Positions 51,210 through 59,114 of a stretch of 64,000 nt of DNA are shown here, piece by piece. The DNA lies in NCBI GenBank assembly GCA_964485095.1, contig CAZAIB010000006.1, positions 40,215 through 104,214 on the forward strand. The letters are read 5' to 3'. The DNA is from CAYNWT01 sp964485095. GTDB taxonomy: Bacteria > Planctomycetota > Planctomycetia > Planctomycetales > Planctomycetaceae. Under the pieces are notes generated by a model. The model had not been told where the DNA came from. It made no database searches and saw only the letters and a program-made list of their open reading frames with translations. The first letter of the stretch is position 1, and each line of letters opens with the position of its first letter. Both the position numbers and the translations under genes were made by a program.

Positions 51210-53117
51210 CTACCGAGAAGCCTTCAACCCACCAATCACCGCTTTCAACCGAGCATACTCCTCCGGCGACTCCTCAAGCGGCTCATCACTAAACGCCGGC
51301 AGCAGCTTCTCCCACACCAGGTCCAGTTCACCCTTCATGTCGCTAATGTTCGCCGTGATAGCGATGACAGCATCCTGTTCGGGAAGAACAATGCAAAACT
51401 GACCGTCCTTGCCGTCACCCCGGTAAGCCTGATGCCGACAACGCCAGAACTGAAACCCATAGCCCTGGTCCCAGTCATTGGCTGGATCGCTGCCGTTGGA
51501 AACCTGTTTCGATGTCGCCGCATCGACCCACTCTTCGGGAACCACCTGTTTCCCGTTCCACTTTCCGCGTTGCAGATACAGCTGGCCAAACCTAGCGATG
51601 TCCTCGGTTCGAAGATGCAAGCCGTAGCCGCCGATCGATATCCCCTGCGGGCTCTTGTCCCACTTCGGCTTCTGAATTCCAAGCGGTTCAAACAGCCGCG
51701 GCGTGAGATAATCCAGGACTGTTTCCCCGGTGACCTTCTGCACGATGGCTGACAACATGTAAGTCGCTGGAGTGTTGTATCGAAAGTGCGTGCCCGGTTT
51801 GTGTGGAACCGGATGAGCCAGAAACGCCTTCGCCCAGTTCTTTGATGCTCGCCAATTGACTTCGTCCTGATGCCCCGTGTTCATAGTCAGTAAATCGCGA
51901 ACGCGCATCGCCTTGAGCTTCCAGGTCGGCTTTGCAGGCGCATCGTCGGGAAAGAACTTCAGCACACGATCATCAAGGCTTAGCTTTCCTTCAGCGATCG
52001 CCAGTCCGACAGCCGTCGACGTGAAACTCTTGCTCAGCGACCACAAAATGTGTGGCTTGTCTGCCGACTGCGGTTCCCACCAGGCCTCCGCAACAACCTG
52101 TCCATGTCGAACAAGCATGAAGCTGTGCATCGAATCCAACTGGCTATCGGCGGTCTGAATGAAGTCTCGGATTGCGGCCGAAGAAACGCCCTGTGATTCG
52201 GGAGTGCTCCGCGGCAGTGCGTTGGTTGTGGACATTGGATTCTGCAAAGCGACCAGCCACTCCAGCGACTGCTTTTGCCACGCATCCCACATCGGCCCCT
52301 TGTAGCCGTTAAGTCCGTGTCCGCCGGAAGGTAGTTCAAGGTACTGGCTGGGAACGTTGTTTTTCTTCAATGCGGCAATCAAGGCGCGGCTGTTGTCCGG
52401 AGGAACCGGCTTATCGTCCACGGCATGAGCCAAAAACATTGGCGGTGTATCGGCCGTGACTTGTGATTCGTTCGAATACAGTTCCATTAACTCGGGCGTA
52501 GGGTCTGTGCCCAGCAGGTTCTTCTTCGATCCACCGTGAGTCTTCGCGCCCATCGTGACTACGGGGTAAACGAGAATTGCAAAGTCCGGGCGGCAACTCA
52601 CGCGTTCGATCGGATCCTCAGCAGCCTTCTTGCCGTTGTCGAAGTGCGTTGCGGCTGTGGAGGCAAGATGGCCTCCTGCGGAAAAGCCCATGATGCCAAC
52701 TTTCGCCGTATCAAGTTGCCACTTTTTCGCATTGGCCCGGACGGTGCGGATAGTTCGTTGAGCATCCAGAAGCGGAACTGCGTGCCGACCCGCTGGCAAT
52801 CGATACTCCAGCACAATCCCGGTAATGCCATGTGTGTTTAACCACTTCGCGATGCCATGTCCCTCTCCACCCGTGACCAGCATGCGATACCCTCCGCCCG
52901 GGCAAATCACGACTGCCGTCCCGTTTGGTTTTGCCGGTCGATGAACCGTAAAGAAAGCATTGCCGTCTTCAGTCTTCCCGTCTCCAACCGGCGCCGGCCC
53001 GGCCCAAAGCGGCGTTCGTTCCGAAACCGACTTCGTATCAGAGCGCGGCTGTTCCTGACCATCAGCAGTCGCGGCCAGCGGCAGAACCACCGTAAGACAG
53101 ACCAGGAAGTTCTTCAT
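51210..53117 (-). CDS. exported esterase/beta-lactamase-type serine hydrolase fusion
   Basis: 635 residues, signal peptide (NFLVCLTVVLPLAATADGQ). Residues about 30-290 are an alpha/beta-hydrolase of the BD-FAE/acetyl-xylan esterase type: oxyanion CPGGGY, nucleophile GFSAGGH and final SGGHGL. Residues about 300-635 are a class C beta-lactamase/penicillin-binding-like domain: SLSK (SxxK) and a Tyr-Asn pair (HFRYNTPATY). Both active sites look complete, so it may carry out two steps on an acylated polysaccharide or peptide substrate, which is inference. I use the ATG at 53115-53117 directly before the signal peptide; an ATG three codons upstream is also in frame. Confidence 0.88.
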   Translation of the reverse strand: MKNFLVCLTVVLPLAATADGQEQPRSDTKSVSERTPLWAGPAPVGDGKTEDGNAFFTVHRPAKPNGTAVVICPGGGYRMLVTGGEGHGIAKWLNTHGITGIVLEYRLPAGRHAVPLLDAQRTIRTVRANAKKWQLDTAKVGIMGFSAGGHLASTAATHFDNGKKAAEDPIERVSCRPDFAILVYPVVTMGAKTHGGSKKNLLGTDPTPELMELYSNESQVTADTPPMFLAHAVDDKPVPPDNSRALIAALKKNNVPSQYLELPSGGHGLNGYKGPMWDAWQKQSLEWLVALQNPMSTTNALPRSTPESQGVSSAAIRDFIQTADSQLDSMHSFMLVRHGQVVAEAWWEPQSADKPHILWSLSKSFTSTAVGLAIAEGKLSLDDRVLKFFPDDAPAKPTWKLKAMRVRDLLTMNTGHQDEVNWRASKNWAKAFLAHPVPHKPGTHFRYNTPATYMLSAIVQKVTGETVLDYLTPRLFEPLGIQKPKWDKSPQGISIGGYGLHLRTEDIARFGQLYLQRGKWNGKQVVPEEWVDAATSKQVSNGSDPANDWDQGYGFQFWRCRHQAYRGDGKDGQFCIVLPEQDAVIAITANISDMKGELDLVWEKLLPAFSDEPLEESPEEYARLKAVIGGLKASR

Positions 53118-53215
53118 GATTCTCATCCCGCAAGATGTCTTGTTGTTGAACACGGCTCCCACAGTGTAACGTCTAGGATGTTTCGAGACGTCTGCACACA
53201 CCAGCTCGGTTACCC

Positions 53216-53503
53216 ATGGAACCAACAGTCGCTGAACCCACCCGCAGCGAAGTGCCTCAACAATCGAGCGGCCGCTACGCGCGGATCGGGATCGGTCTAA
53301 TCCTGCTATCCGGAGTGTTTTGGTTCTCGCTGTTTGCAATTCCGTTTACCCCGCTTTCAACCACCAATAAAGCATTGCTCGGCGGGACGTTGTTCGTGGG
53401 GGTTCAGATTGCGTGGTGGAGCGGCGCAGCTTTGGCCGGGCCTCGTGTCGTCAGTAAGCTGACGGGTTGGGTTCGTCGCAAGAAGACCGACGATCCCGAC
53501 TGA
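53216..53503 (+). CDS. small two-helix membrane protein
   Basis: 95 residues with two hydrophobic segments (about 24-43, IGIGLILLSGVFWFSLFAIP, and 52-74, KALLGGTLFVGVQIAWWSGA) and a basic C-terminus (RVVSKLTGWVRRKKTDDPD). The pattern resembles the transporter-suffix type short proteins, but I cannot confirm it. Divergent from the hydrolase gene by 98 bases. Confidence 0.7.
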   Translation: MEPTVAEPTRSEVPQQSSGRYARIGIGLILLSGVFWFSLFAIPFTPLSTTNKALLGGTLFVGVQIAWWSGAALAGPRVVSKLTGWVRRKKTDDPD

Positions 53504-53715
53504 GGACCATGGCGAAGAATGTCACTCCACAAGCTTGCGGTGCGAACTGGCGAACCCGTTTGTTTTAGTCTTTTTGCGCGTCTTGACAGTGTGCCTGCCG
53601 CCTCTAAAAACATGCTGCAAACTGCCCCAGCGGTAGATTTATAAATTCTGTTGTCCGATTCTCGTCGCAAGTGCGTTCATCCAATTGGCAGCTGACAGCA
53701 TGCGCGGGTCCGAAT

Positions 53716-56322
53716 ATGTCTAACACACCAACAATCGAGGCTTTCGAAGCACTCTGGGATGCGGGAACTCCGCCTGATCTCGTGGCGTTTGTTGGCGATG
53801 CGCCCGTGTCCAGCGGAGCGTTGTTTGGGCTGATTGCTGAGGACATGCGGCGTTGCCATGCGGCCGGAACCAAAAGGCCGTGTGAGTATTACCTGGAACG
53901 GCTTCCGCAGCTGGGGACGGAAGAACAGCTGGACGTGATTTACCACGAGTTCCTGGTGCGTGAGGAAGCTGGCGAACAGCCTTCCAAATCCGAATATCAA
54001 AAGCGTTTCCCCGCACTCGCCGATGCCATTGCGCGGCAACTTGCACTACACGCGGCCCTGGATGCTTCGATGGATGAATCGACCGAACTCGGCACACTGC
54101 GCGACTTCCGCTTGATTGAGGAAATTGGCGCTGGTGGCATGGGCAAAGTCTATCGCGCTCACCACTCTCGACTTCACAGAGACGTTGCGGTCAAGGTGCT
54201 GCCGCCGGAACAGTTTCGTGACCCAGTCGCGGTCGGTCGGTTCGAACGCGAGATGCAAGCCATCGGACAGGTCATGCATCCCAACATTGTTCAGGCGATG
54301 GACGCGGGTGAGGAAGATGGTCGCCACTATCTGGCTCTTGAATTCGTCGATGGTACGGACGCCCACAAACTGTCTCGCACATACGGCGAACTTGCCGTTG
54401 CGGACGCGTGTGAGATCGTGCGGCAGGCGGCACTCGGTCTGCAACACGCGCATGCTTTGAACCTGATTCATCGGGACGTCAAACCATCCAACCTTCTGGT
54501 ATCAAAAGATGGAGTTGTGAAGGTCGCCGACATGGGGCTGGCGCTACTGCAGCAGCCGACCATGGTTCGCGGCGATCTGACTTCGACCGGCCAGATACTC
54601 GGGACTCTGGACTACATCGCTCCCGAACAGATTGAAGACATGCACGACGTCGATGGCCGTGCGGATCTCTACAGTCTCGGCTGCACGCTGTACCAACTAC
54701 TAACGGGGCATGCGCCGTTTGCTGCAGAGAAGTATGCCAGTTTGCTGAAGAAGCTTAGAGCGCATGAGCAAGTGACCCCGGAACCCGTCAGCACCGCGCG
54801 GGTCAGCGGTATCGTGCCATCACAGCTTCAGGAAATTGTCCATCAGCTATTGGCCAAGCGTCCTGACGAACGGATTGCGTCGGCGGGCGAAGTTGCCGAA
54901 CTACTGGAACGCTTCACTATTGGTTCGCAGCTTGCCCAACTGGTGGCTCATCACCAGGGAAACCGCCAGTTATTGGGCCAGTCAGACGTTGCGCCAGAGG
55001 ACGCGCCTACGGTTGTTGAATACTCGCAGACGGCCGACACGGTGCCGGATTACCCATCGCAATACCCAGGCACGCCTGATTCGACGAACGTCTCAGACCT
55101 GGTACGTAACCGGTCGAAGTCAGGTGGCGGAAGCCTACGTTGGTTCGCCGTCGGTGGCGTACTTGTTGCCGCGCTGGCCGCCATGATGTTCGCCTCGCAG
55201 ATCAAGGGGCTGTTTGCCGGCGAAGGCATGGTCGTGATCAAAGCGGACGATTCGGTGCTGGTTTCGATCACTCAGGAGGTGAATGGTTCTGAACGAGTGC
55301 TCGTCAAAGAATCGAGCCAGCGCACATTCGAATTACCGGCCGGTTCAGATTATCGCGTTTCCATTGAGGAACCGGAAAGCGACATTCGCTTCAGGACAGA
55401 ACCGTTTCAGGTCTCCGCCGGCGCGGAGACTCCGCTAGATGTTACGGCGCAACTAGCGGCCGCTCGGCAACGACTGTCGCGGTTGACGTCTGCTGATGAT
55501 GCTCCTGAACAGGAACCAATCAAGGACACTGTTTATGCCGTTGATCCGACGGCAGGCCAGTCGTTGTTTTCGTTGTCTACGACCGAGGTGCGGGCGTTTC
55601 TAAGCTGGGCGGAAGCGAACGGGTATAGCTCTAACGGCAGTAACCTGGTGACTCCGGAAATGACGGTGCGTGATCGCGGCAATGTCCACATCGATGCGGA
55701 TCGTGGTCAGGCTGGGTATCTGCTGGACCGCTTTCGGAACAGCGGTGTTGGTATTTTTGCCCTGCAGTTAGAAGGCGCGAAGCCTCTGGATGATGCGACA
55801 CTCGCTGCCTTGGAGGCGTCGAAGATTCTCGGCCTGTATCTCAAGTGCCCTGTCGATGACGCGGCGATGGCCAGGCTCCCCAGGACAGTGCAACGACATC
55901 TGCATGTGCCTTTTCACGTTGGGACGACGAACAAGACGATAGAAACTATCGCCGCTCGGTTCGCGAACTTACTGATTCTCACTTTGCCGGACTTTTCCGC
56001 CGTGTCTGCCGATCGACTGACTTTGCTGGCCGATCGTCCCATTCGTGCGTTGACCATAGGGTCCGGCGTCACCAACGAACACATTCGCGAGATTGCCCGG
56101 TTCCCCGCGACCTCTCAATTGATCGTTAGCGGACAAAGCCTATCGGACGAAGCCCTGACGCATCTTCGGGAGTTGAAATCGCTTCGAACGCTCACGCTTA
56201 ACGCTCCGTTAGTCACGAAGGCCGCAATCGCTGATTTCGTTAAGGCGATGCCAAAGTGTAAGGTGTCGTCGCGGTTTGGTGTTCTGACCGGCAGTGAATA
56301 TGGGGCGGACGCACCGGAATAG
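53716..56322 (+). CDS. membrane Ser/Thr protein kinase with C-terminal LRR-like domain
   Basis: 868 residues from the ATG at 53716. An N-terminal helical segment of about 125 residues is followed by a Pkn-type kinase (about 130-395): P-loop GAGGMGKV (138-145), catalytic Lys in VAVKVL (K160), HRDVKPSN (252-259), DMG in place of DFG (ADMGLAL) and APEQ. A linker with TVVEYSQTADTVPDY, one membrane segment at about 472-495 (RWFAVGGVLVAALAAMMFAS) and an outer domain with a PEGA-like start and LRR-like end (LTHLRELKSLRTLTLNAP) follow. It is the family common in planctomycetes; substrates are not known. Confidence 0.9.
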   Translation: MSNTPTIEAFEALWDAGTPPDLVAFVGDAPVSSGALFGLIAEDMRRCHAAGTKRPCEYYLERLPQLGTEEQLDVIYHEFLVREEAGEQPSKSEYQKRFPALADAIARQLALHAALDASMDESTELGTLRDFRLIEEIGAGGMGKVYRAHHSRLHRDVAVKVLPPEQFRDPVAVGRFEREMQAIGQVMHPNIVQAMDAGEEDGRHYLALEFVDGTDAHKLSRTYGELAVADACEIVRQAALGLQHAHALNLIHRDVKPSNLLVSKDGVVKVADMGLALLQQPTMVRGDLTSTGQILGTLDYIAPEQIEDMHDVDGRADLYSLGCTLYQLLTGHAPFAAEKYASLLKKLRAHEQVTPEPVSTARVSGIVPSQLQEIVHQLLAKRPDERIASAGEVAELLERFTIGSQLAQLVAHHQGNRQLLGQSDVAPEDAPTVVEYSQTADTVPDYPSQYPGTPDSTNVSDLVRNRSKSGGGSLRWFAVGGVLVAALAAMMFASQIKGLFAGEGMVVIKADDSVLVSITQEVNGSERVLVKESSQRTFELPAGSDYRVSIEEPESDIRFRTEPFQVSAGAETPLDVTAQLAAARQRLSRLTSADDAPEQEPIKDTVYAVDPTAGQSLFSLSTTEVRAFLSWAEANGYSSNGSNLVTPEMTVRDRGNVHIDADRGQAGYLLDRFRNSGVGIFALQLEGAKPLDDATLAALEASKILGLYLKCPVDDAAMARLPRTVQRHLHVPFHVGTTNKTIETIAARFANLLILTLPDFSAVSADRLTLLADRPIRALTIGSGVTNEHIREIARFPATSQLIVSGQSLSDEALTHLRELKSLRTLTLNAPLVTKAAIADFVKAMPKCKVSSRFGVLTGSEYGADAPE

Positions 56323-56413
56323 TTCCGCCGCGAATCGACGTGGTTTTGCCTCGTTGTCTTCAGCCCGTTATGGTACCGAACACAGAAACCACGCGGGCCA
56401 GTGAGGATCTAAC

Positions 56414-57061
56414 GTGACGCTCAAACAGAAGATTGACGAATACAAGCAACAATCCGCAGGCAAGGCGCCGCCGGAAGCTGTTGCGGTCATGCAGCGATGC
56501 ACGGCCGAGCTTCAGGCCTCTCTGACAACAAGAGACATTCCCGCGAAGGGTGATGCTTTACCGGCGTTCTCATTGCCAGATTCCCATGGCAACGTTGTGT
56601 CGTCCACGCAGTTGTTGGAGAAGGGACCGTTGGTGGTCACGTTCTTCCGAGGCATGTGGTGACCCTACTGCAACTTTGAGCTTGATGCTCTGAACGCCGC
56701 GGTCGCGGAGTTCCAAAGTTTGTCAGCCACATTGGTCGCTGTTTCGCCACAGGGAGTAGAACACAATCGCAAGCTGATTGAAGGACGCAGCCTGAACTTC
56801 GAAGTGCTGTGCGATCAGGACAACGCATACGCAGACCAACTGGGTCTGATGCACGGTTTCGCAGACGACCTCAAGGGAATCTACGGTCAGTTCGGAATCA
56901 ACCTGGACAACTTTAACGGCAACACAAAGTGGGAACTGGCCATCCCATCGCGGTTCGTCGTCGCCAGCGATGGCAGGATTGCCGCGGTCGATACCAACGC
57001 AGACTATACGCTGCGTCCGGAACCAACGGAGACGCTCGAGGTTCTCAAAAGTATCGCGTGA
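56414..57061 (+). CDS. peroxiredoxin-like selenoprotein with in-frame TGA (U83)
   Basis: 215 residues if the TGA at 56660-56662 is read as selenocysteine. The family motif is RGxWCPYCxxE; here it is RGMW-(TGA)-PYCNFEL, so TGA replaces the first Cys of the CxxC and gives U83-P-Y-C86. The frame stays open for 132 codons afterwards with the expected thioredoxin-fold sequence (DQDNAYADQLGLMHGFADDL, IPSRFVVASDGRIAAVDTNA) and no sign of decay. A hairpin with a GGTC loop lies downstream (see next entry). The GTG start at 56414 has AGGA 8 bases upstream (GAGGATCTAAC). It is probably a thiol/selenol peroxidase. Alternatives are a recent Cys-to-stop mutation or sequencing error. selA, selB, selC and selD are not in the window. 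Confidence 0.82.
56672..56720 (+). promoter_or_regulatory. candidate bacterial SECIS hairpin after the TGA
   Basis: Downstream of TGA 56660-56662, GAAC (56692-56695) pairs with GTTC (56710-56713). After a G-A mismatch, CCGC (56697-56700) pairs with GCGG (56705-56708), capping in the loop GGTC. An outer stem, AACTTTG (56672-56678) with CAAAGTT (56714-56720), continues directly on the 3' side. The apical loop begins 38 bases after the TGA, at or just past the usual spacing limit. E. coli fdhF also has GGTC in its SelB-binding loop. Confidence 0.6.
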
Positions 57062-57247
57062 AAAGCAACAAGCTTAAAGCGTTCAAATTGGTTCGAGCTG
57101 AGATTGCGGACGCTCGTTGAACGCGGCGGGCTCGGTAGATCAATCTGCATCGCGTTGATACGAACCGGTACCCCCGGGCTCGCACAGTTTAGTCCCGCCA
57201 GTGAACTCGGTTTTGTTGGTGCTATCCACGTATCGTGTCAGGCCGTA

Positions 57248-57778
57248 ATGAGCGAGAACCCATACGAGCAGTTGAATGCCACTGACACAGAATCGCACCA
57301 CAACGGCGTTTTCATGTGGCTCAAAGTGATACTGTGGCGGGTATCTATGCTGCTGGCGTTTTTTGGATTAGGCGCTGTAGTTGGTTTGGTAGCGTCAGTG
57401 CTCGCCGGATTTGCATTCGTGCCGGAACCCAGCAGTGGTCTCTCCTATGGGCAGCAGTTCGCTTTTATCACGGTCCCTGCCTGCACACTTCTTGGCGCGG
57501 CTATCGGGTTCTCTTTGGGACTGGCGTATTTCAAGCAACGGATCATCGCGGCGGTGTCTTTGATCGCCACTTCGTCGATCGGCTGGCTCGTGACCTCCAG
57601 CCAGTGGGATTCTCAGCTCAGGAACTACGGACCTGACCGATCGGAAGTCGTGCTATACTACCCGCCTACAGGTATGTGCATCCTCGGTGTTTGTGCGGCG
57701 GTCTGGATCCTGACTAACCGCGCGGTGAATCGCAGACGTGGAACCGAAACGGAACACTCACACACAACCGAACGCTGA
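57248..57778 (+). CDS. hypothetical multi-pass membrane protein
   Basis: 176 residues from the ATG at 57248 (MSENPYEQLN). About four hydrophobic segments (for example MLLAFFGLGAVVGLVASVLA and TVPACTLLGAAIGFSLGLAY). It has a charged C-terminal tail (NRRRGTETEHSHTTER). The N-terminal SENPYEQL is a start common among planctomycete small membrane proteins. I do not recognise a function. A longer reading from 57104 is not preferred. Confidence 0.65.
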   Translation: MSENPYEQLNATDTESHHNGVFMWLKVILWRVSMLLAFFGLGAVVGLVASVLAGFAFVPEPSSGLSYGQQFAFITVPACTLLGAAIGFSLGLAYFKQRIIAAVSLIATSSIGWLVTSSQWDSQLRNYGPDRSEVVLYYPPTGMCILGVCAAVWILTNRAVNRRRGTETEHSHTTER

Positions 57779-57833
57779 GCATGAGCAATTGAAAACCAGT
57801 ATCGCGCCCGGCGTTCAGTGAGGGCTTCCTGAG

Positions 57834-58334
57834 ATGTCCATCAAAGACGATCGCTTTGTGTACCCAAGTAGTGGGCACGAGACGCATGAACCAATCGACT
57901 ATTCCAGCTGGTTAGTGCGTCTGATTACATGGGATGGCATTGTTCCCATCATCATGCTTTCTGTGCCGATGCTCGTCCGCCGGTTCGGTCCGCAGAACAA
58001 CGACGGGGCAAGCCTCATCGCGGTTGTGTTTGCGCTCATAGTGGGCATCTTCCTGCGATTTAAGTTCGGAATGCGGCACATCAAAGAGAACTACTGCAGC
58101 ACGATAGTGAAATGCCTGCAGCGGATCGTACTCCTGGCGATGATCTTCGTTCTTGTTGGGCTTGAATCCGTTCTGGCCGTGGTGCCGCGTGTACGAGTGA
58201 GACCGGAGGATCTGGTGCTCATGGGGGGCTTCGGAGCCATTTACCTATTGGTGATGTCATCCGTGCTGTACCCTGGTCGGCGCCCTTTGAATGACGCAGA
58301 TTATGATGACCTCGAAGAGTGGACGGACTCATGA
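57834..58334 (+). CDS. hypothetical multi-pass membrane protein
   Basis: 166 residues with four hydrophobic segments (about 36-47, 62-74, 98-116 and 130-147, the last containing GGFGAIYLLVMSSVLY). It has an acidic C-terminus (DADYDDLEEWTDS). Not recognised. It follows the preceding membrane protein gene by 55 bases on the same strand, so the two may be one unit. Confidence 0.65.
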   Translation: MSIKDDRFVYPSSGHETHEPIDYSSWLVRLITWDGIVPIIMLSVPMLVRRFGPQNNDGASLIAVVFALIVGIFLRFKFGMRHIKENYCSTIVKCLQRIVLLAMIFVLVGLESVLAVVPRVRVRPEDLVLMGGFGAIYLLVMSSVLYPGRRPLNDADYDDLEEWTDS

Positions 58335-58418
58335 CGGTCCAGGCCCTTGGTTCTAAGGGCTCCGGTCTTGGGGCTTCGGCTAGTTCTTCAAGCCGCGGCC
58401 CGACGGACCCAAGCTGTT

Positions 58419-58757
58419 CTACTCCTGCTCCTGAATCGCGTGCAGACGATTGCGGGCGGCGACGAAGAGTGTTCCGTTTGCGAATATCGGCGATGGCTCA
58501 ATCATAGATCGGAACAGTCGTTTGGCGATTAGCCTTTTCTGTTTCGATAACGCGAGGATGTGGACTTCGGCGTCTTGCAGGCCCAGGTAGATTCGATTCT
58601 TAACGATAAGCGGACTGCCGTACGATGGGCTCAATGCGTCATAGTGCCAGTTCGCCCTGCCCGTTGCTGCGTCGTAGCAATGAACAAAACCCTCGATGTC
58701 TGACGCGATGACCATACCTTGTTGGATCGCGAGGCCGCCGATGGCCTGATGGCTCAG
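58419..58757 (-). pseudogene. C-terminal remnant of a PQQ beta-propeller gene
   Basis: About 110 codons encode the last blades of a PQQ-propeller protein (VIASDIEGFVHCYDAATGRA, SPSYGSPLIVKNRIYLGLQD, PSPIFANGTLFVAARNRLHA). The frame remains open upstream to a stop at 58815-58817 but the sequence from about 58758 on is not propeller-like and belongs to the repeat pair. No signal peptide or N-terminal blades exist nearby, so this is a truncated gene. Confidence 0.7.
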
Positions 58758-58796
58758 ATCCTTGGGTTTCCGTCTTCGCAGAGAAGGGACGGGAGT

Positions 58797-58884
58797 AGCC
58801 GTTCGTAGACCGCTTTAGGCGGAATCTCAGCGCCCTTGGCGGCTTGCCCGTGCTCTTTCCGCCTGAAGGAGGGACTACGAACTT
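58797..58884. repeat. inverted repeat pair at the truncation point of the PQQ gene
   Basis: Arm one (58801-58822) reads GTTCGTAGACCGCTTTAGGC then GG. Arm two (58857-58882) is close to its reverse complement (CCGCCTGAAGGAGGGACTAC then GAAC). The spacer is about 35 bases. The form is that of a short REP-like intergenic element. Confidence 0.55.
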
Positions 58885-58923
58885 GCCTGCTCACGCGTGG
58901 TAACGTCGGCGCGGCACGCTCAA

Positions 58924-58961
58924 CGAAAAACGGGGTTCCCGAGAATGACTCGGAAACCCCG
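58924..58961 (-). terminator. terminator of the truncated tRNA gene
   Basis: On the minus strand a 13-bp stem with one mismatch (CGGGGTTTCCGAG/CTCGGGAACCCCG), 5-base loop, then TTTTT. It begins four bases after the 3' end of the tRNA fragment at 58966, so the tRNA's own transcription terminator is preserved. Confidence 0.85.
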
Positions 58962-58965
58962 TGAG

Positions 58966-59007
58966 TGGACGATACTGGATTCGAACCGGTGACCTCCACG
59001 ATGTCAA
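58966..59007 (-). pseudogene. 3' half of tRNA-Val(GAC), probable integration (att) site
   Basis: The minus strand reads TTGACAT (anticodon loop, GAC), stem half CGTGG, variable region, T-arm CCGGTTCGAATCCAG and acceptor half ATCGTCC-A. Nothing upstream of the anticodon loop fits a D-arm or 5' acceptor, so only the 3' half exists. One T-stem pair is a C-A mismatch, consistent with loss of function. An integrase gene begins 108 bases away, so this is the expected form of an att site left by an element that inserted at a tRNA anticodon loop. The complete tRNA is predicted at the other end of the element, outside the window. Confidence 0.75.
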
Positions 59008-59044
59008 CGGGCCGAAATACCAAAAACCGCTTGTTCTAGCTCCA

Positions 59045-59100
59045 TTTTGGGTATGCGGCGTACCCGTTTTGGGTAGGATTCTACCCAAAACTTCTACCCA
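59045..59100. promoter_or_regulatory. iterated TTTTGGGTA sites upstream of the integrase
   Basis: TTTTGGGTA occurs at 59045-59053 and 59067-59075 and, inverted, TACCCAAAA at 59082-59090; TACCCA follows at 59095-59100 and GTACCC at 59060-59065. The second and third form a perfect 10-bp palindrome around GGATTC (59066-59091). Placed between the att site and the integrase start, they fit integrase arm-type sites or an autoregulatory operator. Confidence 0.6.
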
Positions 59101-59114
59101 AGGATGAACCAGAC

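Noticed and set aside
56678..56690. Alternative SECIS GAGC-TTGAT-GCTC closer to the TGA
   Set aside because: Only 4 bp and no G in the first two loop positions; the GGTC hairpin at 56692-56713 fits better, though both could form together.
56720..57061. Separate gene starting after the TGA in the peroxiredoxin-like locus
   Set aside because: It is in the same frame as the upstream part, lacks a ribosome-binding site and would begin in the middle of a thioredoxin fold.
58754..59023. 89-codon minus-strand ORF (starts MVFRPVDIVEV)
   Set aside because: It translates the tRNA-Val half gene, its terminator and the repeat pair; not a protein.
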